From Schizochytrium sp. TIO01 (lineage: Eukaryota; Sar; Bigyra; Thraustochytrida; Thraustochytriidae): a stretch of DNA of 64,000 nt. The stretch covers positions 7,212,668 to 7,276,667 of the forward strand of contig SMSO01000032.1 of assembly GCA_004764695.1 (NCBI GenBank), given 5' to 3'. The position numbers were made by a program, and so were the translations under genes. This document shows, one piece after another, positions 21,217 through 32,325 of this stretch; position 1 is the stretch's first letter; each line of letters starts with the position of its first letter. The notes under the pieces are model-generated. The model saw nothing but the letters and a program-made list of their open reading frames with translations, was not told where the DNA came from and made no database searches.

Positions 21217-24200
21217 TCATCGAGACGACCTTAGCGTAGCTAATTCATCATTAACAAATTTGTTATAGTGATCATCAGAAATGATTCCTTTGTCCAATAA
21301 GCTCTTGACATCCTTCAGCCGATCCTCTAGGCTAGATTTACTTGGCCTCCGACGGCTAGAACTTGATGAACTACCCATATAAGCACTATTCAGCCGATGC
21401 AAACCAGACGACTCACCTCGTGTGGCAAACATATCTTCAGGAGTCCCCCCTGAGCGATGGCGTGTACGTGCATTAGAGCCAGAAGCAGCGTTGATGGCTG
21501 CTCCAAGAATGCTGTCAAAAAAGCCCATTTTAGGATCCTTTGGGCCAGATTCGCCCGTGCCTGAAGCTGTGTTGTGGCGTCTCATTTGTGAAGATCCAGA
21601 TCCTCCGCTTTGAATTCGTGCAGAGCTCGGGGCATGGTCGAGACGAACGCGGCGCTTTGCAAGGTATCTTGGCTTGAAGCTTCCATCGTCAACTGGACGA
21701 GCTCGAAAAGAAGCAGCAGCCTCATCTTCATCTGTACAATTTTCGACCACTCCACCTGGAGGTTCGCTCGAGCGGCGGTGATGTCCACCATTTTCGGAAG
21801 CTGAACGATGGATGTTGGAGGAGCTTGAAATGTCGCCATCATCTTTCATTCCTCGAGTAGAGTTCTCTCGGCGACGAGACTGTTGGAAATGCTGTGATCC
21901 ATCACGATAAAAATCCCTTGTGGAATCGATTTTATCAGGACCATCCAGCGCTGTACCTTTAGGAATGAGATTTAACTTTGTTGCCCGGTTGTCTTCCTCA
22001 TCATCAGACCCCAAGTGGTTCTGCTGAGCAATAACATCTGAGTCTACCTCAAAGCGACCGTTCACACCCTTCTGCGGAGACAGGTCATCGGAACGCAATT
22101 GAAAAGAGATCGGTTCTGCGCCAGTTAAAGAAAATCGTGACCCAGTGCTAGTTGCATTTTCTGAATCAGAGCGACGGTGGCTACGCATACGGCGACGGAC
22201 CGAGCGTGGTGCAGGTGTATCACCTGACCAGGAGCGTTGGACCCCGCCCATTAGAGAGGCAGAGGATAATACCGGAGGTATATTGCCAGCGCTGACGCTG
22301 TTTTGCAAACCACGCACACTCTGCTGTGTAGTTTTCAACGTGTTATATGAAACAATACCCAGGCATACGAGCAATGGACCAAGAATCACGCCATGTGCAC
22401 CGAAAGCAGTAACACCAAAAAACATTGACATACCCGTCATGAACTCATTTTTCGACTGATCAGTGTGAGGGCGTGCTGCAAAAGGTTGTTGAATTTTTTT
22501 CTGAAATGTACCTAGAGCCCAGCTGTCAAGCTGGTAGCTCAAAATATATTGCAGAGTAAATAGGATCAGCGAGGACTGCCACCGACCGTGGAAAGCAAAG
22601 ACAAGACACCAGGGCAGGCATGCCCAGTAAGCATAGACCACAGGAAAAAGGGTTAGCATGATTGTCAACAAAGCTGCGAGGTAAGGAAGCTGGACACCCA
22701 TAACTTTATAGAGCACAAATGTGGCTGAAGCACGATACAAACTCATTTTGAGAGTCAGCATTAAAACAGCTTCCATGGTCGCCCGCAGCTGTTGCTCAAG
22801 ACGAATGATGTCCGGTATGCGGCCCTGATGCACCGCCCCTGCTTGTGCGGCAGCACCGAGCGGACCAGCTGCACAAGTTGAAGGACCTAGACCACCAGTT
22901 ATACCGCTATTCGCGCTTTCGCTTTGGGCATCGAGATCATCAAAAGCCTCGGACTCGCCCCCGCAAGTTTCCGATGATGATGAGTGTAAGAGGACCGGAG
23001 GCGTCTGAGGCGCTGGTGTTGTTGAGCTGTGAGAAGTTTGACGAGGGGACCAATGCGTGGCGCCATGAGTCGGTGTAGAACTGTGCACAGGCTCTGTGGT
23101 CGGGCCATTCATATTGTATGAATCAAGTGCTACTTGATTGTTATCAGAGCTGAAGATACCAGTCAGTATCTCGTGCATGAGGTTGTCTTCGCTGCTGAGC
23201 AAAATAAATGTAATTGTAATAAAAAACATGACCCGAATTCCGAAATCAATGACCAAGAAAAGAATTGACATTGTGAAGATAGTCGATGTCCAAAAGCCGT
23301 CCCGTGCCTGCATGACAACACCTTGAACCTTATCAGTAATACCCCGAAGGTCTGTGGACTTTGTATGTTCTACCACGACTTGGAGTATTTCAGGCAAGGA
23401 CTTGTTCTGCATCCAGGTAGGAAGAGTATACCAACTCTGATCATCGGAATCCTGAATTTCTGATGCGCTTGATGATGTTGATGAATTTTTCTTTTTCTTC
23501 TTTTTCAGCTGTGCACCAGTGGAGTCTCTGTCTGCAGAGCTGCTTAAAAGAGCATCTATTTCTGGATCAGGCATGTCTGACAAGGTTGACATCCCATGCG
23601 AGCCATCAAAAGAACATGCAGAGTTGCTAGAATGACCTGCCATAATGGCTGCTCCGGTAGCCATAGCCATGGCAGAGGTTGCATCGCAGGTGTCAGCGAC
23701 GGATAATCGAGACTGCTCCATGTAACGAACGATCCAACGAAATGCGGGCTCCCAAGTGGTATTTGTCACATACTGTTCTTCGAAATCGCCAAGCCAGGAG
23801 TCAAGTGCATGCTCGCCGTGGCCAGTGATTTCTCGCCAGGTCTCTTGGGCCCATGTTGAATTCATAAGGGTCTCCTCAGCCCACGTATGGATCATTTGCA
23901 TGAGCATCTTCATATCATGAAATGCAAAAACTGCAAAAAGTGTCGTACAGATCACGCCAAGAACCATGAGCAAAATAATGAGTAAAAAGGCCACAAATGT
24001 TGAATCATCGAGCATAAAGCGATGCAGCTTAGTAAGGTAGAAGATCCGGCGATCAAGGGTGTAGACAAGGATAACAGCCGACCCGACCGCTGAAATGGCC
24101 AACAAGCAGAGAAGAGGCTCAATGAGCATGAAACTCGTGAAGACGCCAAGCGCCGGGGCTACTACCCACGATTTGCTTGCCAGTTTATCAGCAAGGCGGA

Positions 24201-25827
24201 TAAAGAAACCTTCGAGCATTCGCCTTGGGGATACGACATCATGGTCGTTAATGAACACCAGGGCATCAACGATGCCCCGTTTTGTATCCCACAGTGCCTC
24301 GGACGCTAAGAAAGCATACAGAAACACACCAATGTATGATTCAAAAAGAACGTAGTTAAAATACACCAGGCTGATGATGCCAAGTGTGAAGAGATTACCA
24401 AGGATGATACTGATTACTCTATCCTTCTGGCGATACACATAGTCCTCACCTGTACCGTATGGGTCATATGGCATCAATCCCCCAGCACCAGTGAAACCGA
24501 TATCATTCTCTGATCCTGAACTATATGGGCTCATATTATCCGCACTTTTGGGCGACATGCGGCTGCGCTCAGACCCTGAAGATGACAAAACCCGCGTGGG
24601 CCTTGGAGCCGAAACCGGCGGCGGTGAGGCTGCTCGAGCCCAAAAACCCTGTGGGTAAGCCTCATCATCTCCATTCCCATTTGTATCCCCTAAAGATATC
24701 GCAGAAGCAGATGTTGATGCAGAATTGTCTCGGTGCATTCCACTATGATCCCTGTTCCTGCTCAATGCTTTCACCTTTCCCTCCTTTGTATCATTATTGT
24801 GATGCTCATCAACAGTGCTGTCCTTGACGCCTTCTTGCTCATCTTCGCCCTTCCCCGTAAACCGACCTTCGCTCCAGCGATCATTCACGCAAACTGGATA
24901 CGCAGGTCCTGAGGAGAACGAGCTTTCTGACGTGTTGGAGCTCTTTTCCGAGTCGTTTTCGTTGCTCTTATCAGTTCTGTGTAAGGTCTGCGACGTCAGG
25001 TAATCGTTTGTCGTTGTAATGCCCTCGTACTGGCCCTCCTCGTGCCCAGGATCCCTCCCCTCCGGGTCCTCAAGCACTTCCAGCGGTGGATATCCGTCCA
25101 TGCGTGCTCCCAGGGGACCTTCCCGTCCCCTCTGCAGTTCTCCCACCAGGTACGCCGCGAAGAGGGCCTGCTCCCGCCGCCGCTGGCCCTCGTGCGCCTC
25201 CTCGACCTCGTTTTGGAGCACCGCCTCTGCGAGCAGCCTTCGCGCCCTTTGCTCTACTGTACGTGTCGCGTATAACCTACTTTCCTCCCCATATAACCCA
25301 CTTGCTACCGCCTCCACAAGTGACTTATACGCCTCCCACACACTGGCCCAAACCTCCTCTTCCTCCTCTTCTTCCTCTTCCTCTTCCTGGCACCGCATAC
25401 ACCACGTCCTGTGTTCTACGCGCCCCCCGCCAGGATCCCCCTCGTCATCATCCTCGAAGAAACTTTGCATATTAGTATGCATTTCTTCACTCCTACTATT
25501 TATGTTAGGAGGCGGGGTAGGCCTCCGCCGACGGCGCCTGTTTGCGTGCGCTGTGTCCGGTGACATACATCTCGTGTCAGTCGAGGGGGGATATAACGGG
25601 GTGATCTGTGCGGGTGGCGGTGTGCGGGTGTCAGCGGAACGGGGGGCATCCTTGCAAGTGGCGGCGCTCAGGGACAGCGCATCAGAAGCAGAAGGAGAAG
25701 AAGAAGAAGAAGAAGACCTCGAATTGGAGGTCGATGTAGAAGAACTCGAAGAGGCTGTGGTGGCTGTGGATATGGTGGAGGATGATCGAAGAGGCGCTTC
25801 TTCTGCGAGCATCAAAGAAAGGCCCAT
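21217..25827 (-). CDS. TMEM245: TMEM245-like polytopic membrane protein of the AI-2E transporter superfamily
   Basis: Intact 1536-residue single-exon frame. The AI-2E/UPF0118 fold is represented in animals by TMEM245, a multi-pass protein of unknown transport role. Seen: a long Ser/Thr-rich, acidic N-terminus (1-460) with a pure Glu run after CMRCQ; hydrophobic segments from about 465 (SIILGNLFTLGIISLVYF), several around 550-650 and near 880; a low-complexity insert at about 920-1010; then a second cluster from about 1020 with QLPYLAALLTIMLTLFPVVY and the AI-2E signature GAHGVILGPLLVCLGIVSYN (about 1140). Residues 1165-1490 are Ser/Arg-rich and disordered. The end, LKDVKSLLDKGIISDDHYNK, looks like a SHOCT motif. 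The protein is roughly twice the length of animal TMEM245, owing to its tails. The start could be internal, because the first 110 residues are low-complexity; an antisense plus-strand frame there is a shadow. Confidence 0.85.
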   Translation of the reverse strand: MGLSLMLAEEAPLRSSSTISTATTASSSSSTSTSNSRSSSSSSSPSASDALSLSAATCKDAPRSADTRTPPPAQITPLYPPSTDTRCMSPDTAHANRRRRRRPTPPPNINSRSEEMHTNMQSFFEDDDEGDPGGGRVEHRTWCMRCQEEEEEEEEEEEVWASVWEAYKSLVEAVASGLYGEESRLYATRTVEQRARRLLAEAVLQNEVEEAHEGQRRREQALFAAYLVGELQRGREGPLGARMDGYPPLEVLEDPEGRDPGHEEGQYEGITTTNDYLTSQTLHRTDKSNENDSEKSSNTSESSFSSGPAYPVCVNDRWSEGRFTGKGEDEQEGVKDSTVDEHHNNDTKEGKVKALSRNRDHSGMHRDNSASTSASAISLGDTNGNGDDEAYPQGFWARAASPPPVSAPRPTRVLSSSGSERSRMSPKSADNMSPYSSGSENDIGFTGAGGLMPYDPYGTGEDYVYRQKDRVISIILGNLFTLGIISLVYFNYVLFESYIGVFLYAFLASEALWDTKRGIVDALVFINDHDVVSPRRMLEGFFIRLADKLASKSWVVAPALGVFTSFMLIEPLLCLLAISAVGSAVILVYTLDRRIFYLTKLHRFMLDDSTFVAFLLIILLMVLGVICTTLFAVFAFHDMKMLMQMIHTWAEETLMNSTWAQETWREITGHGEHALDSWLGDFEEQYVTNTTWEPAFRWIVRYMEQSRLSVADTCDATSAMAMATGAAIMAGHSSNSACSFDGSHGMSTLSDMPDPEIDALLSSSADRDSTGAQLKKKKKKNSSTSSSASEIQDSDDQSWYTLPTWMQNKSLPEILQVVVEHTKSTDLRGITDKVQGVVMQARDGFWTSTIFTMSILFLVIDFGIRVMFFITITFILLSSEDNLMHEILTGIFSSDNNQVALDSYNMNGPTTEPVHSSTPTHGATHWSPRQTSHSSTTPAPQTPPVLLHSSSSETCGGESEAFDDLDAQSESANSGITGGLGPSTCAAGPLGAAAQAGAVHQGRIPDIIRLEQQLRATMEAVLMLTLKMSLYRASATFVLYKVMGVQLPYLAALLTIMLTLFPVVYAYWACLPWCLVFAFHGRWQSSLILFTLQYILSYQLDSWALGTFQKKIQQPFAARPHTDQSKNEFMTGMSMFFGVTAFGAHGVILGPLLVCLGIVSYNTLKTTQQSVRGLQNSVSAGNIPPVLSSASLMGGVQRSWSGDTPAPRSVRRRMRSHRRSDSENATSTGSRFSLTGAEPISFQLRSDDLSPQKGVNGRFEVDSDVIAQQNHLGSDDEEDNRATKLNLIPKGTALDGPDKIDSTRDFYRDGSQHFQQSRRRENSTRGMKDDGDISSSSNIHRSASENGGHHRRSSEPPGGVVENCTDEDEAAASFRARPVDDGSFKPRYLAKRRVRLDHAPSSARIQSGGSGSSQMRRHNTASGTGESGPKDPKMGFFDSILGAAINAASGSNARTRHRSGGTPEDMFATRGESSGLHRLNSAYMGSSSSSSRRRPSKSSLEDRLKDVKSLLDKGIISDDHYNKFVNDELATLRSSR

Positions 25828-26565
25828 GGCAGAAGACCGGCCGGCTTCCTCGAAGCCCGTGCCCCGTTACGGCTCTGCTGCGCTCCAAGTCGCATTTTAT
25901 GACATTCTCTCTCTCACACACACATTCATTACAGAGGCAAAGATGAGTGAATGAGCTTTGCTCTGACACTTTGCCACTTTTTCTGCAGTTTTAGTATTGG
26001 TTTAATTGGTTTTGTTGAAAGCTGTCTTTGAAGAGAGAGCACCCAATCATGGCTGATTATGCGTTGGTTTTAATGAAATGATCAGCAGCAATTCTGAAAA
26101 CACGCTTCGAAAAGCTCGAAAGGGTAACTAACTTTGCAGCGATTTACGGAACAGTCTTTAACAACTTAAAATGCTTTCACTCACTCAAGAGAAAGAAAGA
26201 ATAATTACTTACTTTCTTACCTCCCTCCCTCCCGACTCCTAGCGAAAGGTATGGAAGTCCTATTATATGGACGGGTACACAAATGCAGAAAATCTTTAAA
26301 CCCTCCTCTATCTCAGCTCATGCTTACTGAGAATAGGTTAGTCCCGTTTACGTGTCGTGTCAAAGCGAAAGAACTCGTACCTGTATAAAGAGCGCTATTC
26401 GGCGTAAAATCCACAGAGGAAGGAGCTCATCCAAAACGTAAGTAATCCAGTAAACTCTGTAAACTCTGTAAACTTTGGAGATAGATCAAGAACGATTCAT
26501 CGCCTTCAAAAACGATCCGTCGTTTGCTTTGGCTCTGAGTCAGCGCCGCTTTCTTCAAGTTTCTG

Positions 26566-26760
26566 CAACAAACAAACAAACAAACAAACAAACAAACAAA
26601 CAAACAAACAAACAAACAAACAAACAAACAAACAAACAAACAAACAAACAAACAAACAAACAAACAAACAAACAAACAAACAAACAAACAAACAAACAAA
26701 CAAACAAACAAACAAACAAACAAACAAACAAACAAACAAACAAACAAACAAACAAACAAA
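26566..26760. repeat. (AAAC)n microsatellite, about 48 units
   Basis: About 192 bases of essentially uninterrupted AAAC. Since four is not a multiple of three, all three frames stay open on each strand, giving spurious peptides such as repeated NKQT or FVCL. Confidence 0.97.
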
Positions 26761-27052
26761 CGAGTAAACAGATGAACCTTCGCCATTGCCGCACTTCATT
26801 CATGCTCGCGATGACGTAGTGAGTCACGGCTTTTGGCTTTCTGCGCTTGGGCAGAATAGAACAAAGCTATCTATAGATATCTATTCGAAGTAAGGCACCG
26901 CACCGCAAGAATTGACTCGGCCCGAAACAGAGGGAAACATAGGCTAACAGAGGGCGCCGTGCGCGTAAAACGGGAATGGGGTATCGCAGGTTGATTCGTC
27001 GAGTTTGTTTACTTATTTGTGAACTTAGTATTTGTTTGAGTGAGTGAGTGAT

Positions 27053-27134
27053 TCATTCATTCATTCATTCATTCATTCATTCGCTCATTCATTCATTCAT
27101 TCATTCATTCATTCATTCATTCATTCATTCATTC
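27053..27134. repeat. (ATTC)n array with CGCTC interruptions
   Basis: About 20 ATTC units, broken at two places by the same GCTC variant, suggesting the interrupted block was itself duplicated. Confidence 0.93.
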
Positions 27135-27155
27135 GCTCATTTGATTTTAATTAGA

Positions 27156-27156
<1 letters not shown>

Positions 27157-27215
<59 letters not shown>
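27157..27215. repeat. (GATT)n array
   Basis: About 14 GATT units, 20 bases downstream of the ATTC array, ending in mixed GAATGATT units. Confidence 0.93.
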
Positions 27216-28290
27216 GAATGATTGAATGATTGCTATGTTTCCAAAGGAGGGACTGAAAGAAGAAAGCAGCGAAGAAAGGGACGAAGGCTGTTGAGTTCGT
27301 GGAGAGAGGAGCGAAAGAGAGGGCGATAAGAGCTCGAGGGTGTCTAGCTAGGTGCCTCGGCTTATCCAGTTCTCCGCCGCTCGTAGCGCTGTCTTAGGAA
27401 AGCAGAGCGAAAGGCAGTTTGTTCGAAGGGGAGGAAAGAGATCAACTTTAAAATTATAATAATTATAGAAATTATTATAATAAAACTTTATGCAAAAATG
27501 GAAATTTAGGTCAACAAGAATTGAAACGAAAAAGGGAAAAAGAAAAAAGGAGAAAGAAAATGAAAGAGGGCGAACCAAATCTGGGTGTGCGGATGAAAAT
27601 GTCGCGAACAATCGACAAACAATCCAAATTGAGCCTAGTCTCCTGGCCAAAGCTAGCCATACCATAGTTTTTAGCCGCGCCCAGACACCGTATTCTCCAA
27701 GATCTCTATCATCTCGAACCAGCCTCAAGTCTCTCTTTGCAATGACTGACGCTCAAACCAGCGAGAACCTCAATCCCAAACGCAAAGGGGACAGTTGCAC
27801 CCAGTCCAGACTGAACTACCTATGAGACACATATCATGTGTAGCTCGGGATCTGCAAACAAAACGTGCAAACAAACGTGCAGGAGCGAGGAAGACCTTGA
27901 AGTTAAAGCTGCAGGTTCGCGAAATAAATTCATGGTAGCTTGTCCGAGATGAAGGAAATCATAATCATAATCATGAAGACCAGCTGTCAGTCAGATGCGC
28001 TGTTTCAGCTTGGGGCGTATTGAGTGTTGACGTTTAGCACGTTCGCCATGGGCAGTTGGTTTCCTTGGTGTCATATTTTTTTTCGCTCTTTTTTTTCCCA
28101 TCCTTTGAGCTGCTATGGTGCCCATATTACGAGGTACCTACTTGTTTTTCTGATTCCTTTCAGACCAATAGGTAAGTTACTAATTTAAATAAAATTAAAA
28201 GTCGTAGCTGGTTCCAATAGATAGACAGGTAGGTAGGCAGATAGCAGTATTAGGTACTCGTGTTACTATGAAGATACAACGATAATGCAT

Positions 28291-28376
28291 ATTCATTCAT
28301 TCATTATTCATTCATTCATTCATTCACTCATTATTCATTCATTATTCATTCATTATTCATTCATTCATTCATTCAT
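28291..28376. repeat. Second (ATTC)n array with ATT breaks
   Basis: ATTC units with repeated ATTATTC irregularities; same unit as the array at 27.05 kb. Confidence 0.9.
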
Positions 28377-28495
28377 AGTGGTAATTAGGTGCCTCCAAAA
28401 TCCGGGTTCTGGCATCCTGGAGCAAGAAAGCAAAAGACAATTGCTTGAAGCAGCAGGCCGCGGCATACCTTCCCTGCAGAGCGAGCAGCGGGCTC

Positions 28496-28497
28496 GG

Positions 28498-28546
<49 letters not shown>

Positions 28547-28560
28547 AAGCAGGCAGGCAG
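28496..28560. repeat. (GGCA)n array
   Basis: About 15 GGCA units with one GGAA variant near the right end. Confidence 0.93.
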
Positions 28561-30800
28561 CCGCTTCATCGTTGGTGCACCAGGTGATGCTCTCCCTGTT
28601 CGAACGGCTGTTGGAATAGGCTCCCGCTCCTGCAATCGCGCTGGCACGAGGCGCTGTGAACTATAACGTGCACACTGCCCACGGCAGATCAACCAACGCC
28701 ATCGCATCGGAGGAGCAGTGCGAGGCCGAGGCAGCAATCGATCGCAGCCTGGCGAGAACTGGTTGGCGGTGGCTTCGCGAACTTTCAAAGGCTCCAGAAC
28801 GCCCGTCTAAGGAGCGAGCACCGCGGGTTCTTCAGATTTACAAACGTGCTGCCATAAGATATGGGGCTTTATACAAATAAATAAGCTCTTGGAGATTCCT
28901 TCAAGGTTAATCCCGTTGCATCGCACTGACGATGAATCGTTGACGAAGACAAACTTCGTTCTCCTCTTCAGCAGCTTGCTTGCTTGCTTGCTCTTGAGCT
29001 CGCCGCGTGAATCATGATGACACCGTACCTAAGTATCGGTTGCTGGTCGCGCTGGCCTCCACGGATCGAGCTAGCTTCAACTCCTCAAGAAATCGAGCCT
29101 GGCCAGAGCCGATAAGTAATGGAGCTATCGTGTCTGAAGAGCTCCCAAAGCAAATGGCTTTGGAACTGTCTGTCACACTCGAAGCTGCAAGGTCTTCTTA
29201 TCATGATGAAATATCAACCAACCTGGTGTAAAGCTAGGCGCTGTAACTGTAACGTGGTTGAGTTTTCAAGCTCAACTTCACTCTGACTTCTTTGCTTTGC
29301 AACTTGAAGATCGCCAGAGCAACTCAAAAACTAAAGTTGAAGAGAACCCTTCAAGTCCATGGTCTCTTTCTTTTGTTCTTCATCATCGTCGTTTTTGCCT
29401 TCTTTTCTTTTTTCAATCGCCTCTAGAGGTATGTATAGCTAGCATACTACGTAGTTTCTTTCTTTCGTTTTTTGTTAGTGCTTCTATAGAGCTGGCTAAC
29501 AGCTATACTACTCTAGAGTGAGGATACTTACTCAAAGAAAAGAAGAAGAGAAGAGCACCCGTAATGCAGGGTGAAGGGATCTTGAGCCGCAGGGTGCGGA
29601 ACGCGTGCACAGCATTCACAACGTTTGACAATAGAATCATACCGCCAGGGAGATACAAAAGGGGTTGCGTGCAGAGCGAGGGCCGAGGCATCGGTCAGTT
29701 AGCTCAAGACAAGCGATGTACTCAAATCACGCATGGCTTCTTTTGCAGCAGGTATTGATGGTGTTGCTTATACCTCAGGGTAGCGGAAACTTGTTTGCGA
29801 AGAAAAACTTGCTAGATATTAATCCAATCAAGTCCAAGTTGGGTTTAAGGAGTTGTGTGGAAAACTATCGCGACAGCTTCAGAGAGGCGAACAAAAGAAC
29901 GAGTGCCTCGGAAAAGAGCTGAGCGTTCTGAGCTCTATAGGCTCAAGTTGAACAACGGCAATCTAGACTAATAATAGTATGCGCTGGTGTTATTCTTTAT
30001 GACAATGAGGCTCCCTTCTTGCAGCAGCAGCCTGAGGGGTGAGATTTTTGTACTTCATTGATCGAAGACATCTGCGTTCATCGCCACCATCGCGAAAGAA
30101 TAAACCATTACCTTAAAGACAAAGCACGATGAAACCATCAATGGCAACACACTAAATAGTAGTAGCTTAGGTTTCTACCTGGCGTACAGTTTTGTCGAAG
30201 GCAGCTTAAAGAGGGACAGGGTACGACTTCTGGGTGCAGTGGGTGCAGTGGGTGGGTCAGTAGCTTTGCAGAAGAACTCCCTTTTTTGGATAATAACGGA
30301 CTTGGCAAACGGTGGCAAGAGGATGCCGATTGCTGGCCAAAATTCAGAAACTTGCCTGACAGGATAGTGTTGCAGAGGACTGGGATGAACATTAATATTC
30401 GCCTGTCGGATAGATGATCAGCGTGCTTTATTAAAATTGCCACCAAAGAGAGAATAATTGATTGACTGGCTGACTGACTGACTGACTTTCACGGTCTCAG
30501 CCTGCATTAAAATATTTAAAAAAACAAGAAATAAAAAAACATTCGAGTACGACGTATGATAATAAAACAATACGGTTGCTGGATCTGGGAGAGGTGGTTG
30601 TTTATGTTTTCAATAACTTGAAGTATCGGCAATTTATCGACAATTTGATATATTCTATGTGATGAGTCAACCGCTACAATGATTTGAGCATCTATCCTTC
30701 GTACGATTTTAAAACGAGCCATTCCTGGCTAGCTGCAATGCGGTGCTCGAAAGATGAAATCTATTACGTGGGCCGAGCTGTCGGATTGCATGTACTATGT

Positions 30801-30826
30801 AAGCACGTGCAGGAAAGCACGTGCTT
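30801..30826. other. Perfect 10-bp hairpin with two CACGTG boxes
   Basis: AAGCACGTGC and GCACGTGCTT flank a six-base AGGAAA loop. Each arm contains the palindrome CACGTG (E-box/G-box type). Could be a cruciform, a paired bHLH/bZIP site or chance; no gene is close. Confidence 0.6.
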
Positions 30827-32325
30827 GCCTGCCCCAGAAAGCGCATTTCATTTTATTTTTGCGGTGAGTTTTGGTTAACAAAATCTAAGTTGCAGGAGTA
30901 ATCTGAAATTACTCGAGAATACCGTTGCTTCAAATATCATAACTTTAGCCTAAGCATTTGGACTGGTCCCCACAATTCCTGTAGATTGTGTCATGCTCCA
31001 ACTTTGTACATTACATCAGCAGCCTAAGAGACTTTCGCAAGGCTTCACACACGGTCATAACTGCCCAATTTCGTGAGGTTCATCGTACAATTTTCATCAT
31101 CCCCATTACCTACCAACCTAGCTCCCAGTATAACAATATACTCTGGAGCGAGTTGTACGTACCTTGTGGTATGAAAACAGCAATTCCCCATCCTGAAGTA
31201 TTTCCACTTTGGAGGGTTTGTATGCTATTCATGTTACTCTATAGAGTTCTGCTCAACTTGCATTCCTTATAATCTGTGTATAGCCTTAACTTATTCTTCT
31301 TCAGGATTCTACGTAAGTATTCTACCCATATAGAACTTACATAGACACCACTAGCCAAATCCTTGCCAGCCTGGTGATGCGATTTCTCCTATGTACCAGT
31401 AGCCCATATAGAACAGTTCTGGTGCCCTTTGATAACCCTAGCGGCTGCATGTTTGTATGGAGGGATCGCGATGAGTTGCATAATTTATTCTGCTTCGAAG
31501 CGATGGACGACTTTAAGCTGCTATATCTTGTCTCCTACAACTTAAAGCAAACGAGAAACGAGAGAACTTTGTCACCTCACCCATTTGTCACTGCAGATAC
31601 TAGAAAAGGTGTCAAAGGGCCAGCTAGAGAGAGCACGGGGCCCTCAAAATTTAGTGGAACACCAATGCGAAAAAGATCATGAGATGTGATACAACTCGAA
31701 GAATGTGAAAGAACAAGACATTGAGACCTACGATGCTTCATTCAAACAAATAGCAAAGCTGCCTTAAAAAATTGATACACCGCAGGTTATGCGGCGTAAA
31801 TACCTCGATCATCAAGCGTACCAACTCGGTACTCAGGTAAAAGGTATTATTTTGTCTATCCCAAGTCTAGTTTATGTGCCATGAGGTATATGGTAAATAG
31901 CACTAGATAAGTAAGTAGTAAGCCTGGTGAGCGAGGGATTAGGGAGCCGTGATTTCATTACATTCAATGTTTTACTTGAGCAAAAGAATGGAGATTCATC
32001 GTCAGGTTTTGTTGGGGTTTCAAGATTCATGATGCGCAGGCAAGAAGAAATGGGACACCAGCGTGCAAAAGATCATGTATGTCAGGATGCTTCTGAGAGA
32101 ATGAGCATATCAAATTTAAGAATGAATTCCATCCTGTGGATGTGATTGGATTAGCAAGCAAGAGCAGAATTACGTCTACCTTGGTTCTGTGCGCCCTGTC
32201 GAGGATATAGTTCACGTGCGCTGCTGCTGATGGGATGAGGGAGCGTGTAGACAAAACACGAAGATTTACTGGGATAAGGAATACAGAAGAGAAAAATCAG
32301 AAAGAGACACGTCAGATTATAGGAT

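Larger units (their letters stand above)
25828..32325. other. 6.5-kb gene-free, tetranucleotide-repeat-rich region
   Basis: No convincing gene on either strand. It holds the AAAC, ATTC, GATT and GGCA arrays listed separately, short CTGA units at 30462-30486, and a perfect hairpin at 30801-30826. Several frames over 100 codons exist only because array periods lack stop codons. Confidence 0.5.

Noticed and set aside
25019-25954. Plus-strand 311-codon Ser/Pro-rich frame
   Set aside because: Fully antisense to the low-complexity N-terminus of the TMEM245-like gene; Ser/Arg/Pro composition is what the opposite strand of such sequence gives.
26427-26827. Frames encoding repeated FVCL or NKQT
   Set aside because: Produced by the AAAC array, which has no stop codons in any frame; not protein genes.
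28369-28788. 139-codon minus-strand Pro/Cys/Ala-rich frame over GGCA repeats
   Set aside because: Array artefact; no start context and no similarity outside the repeat.
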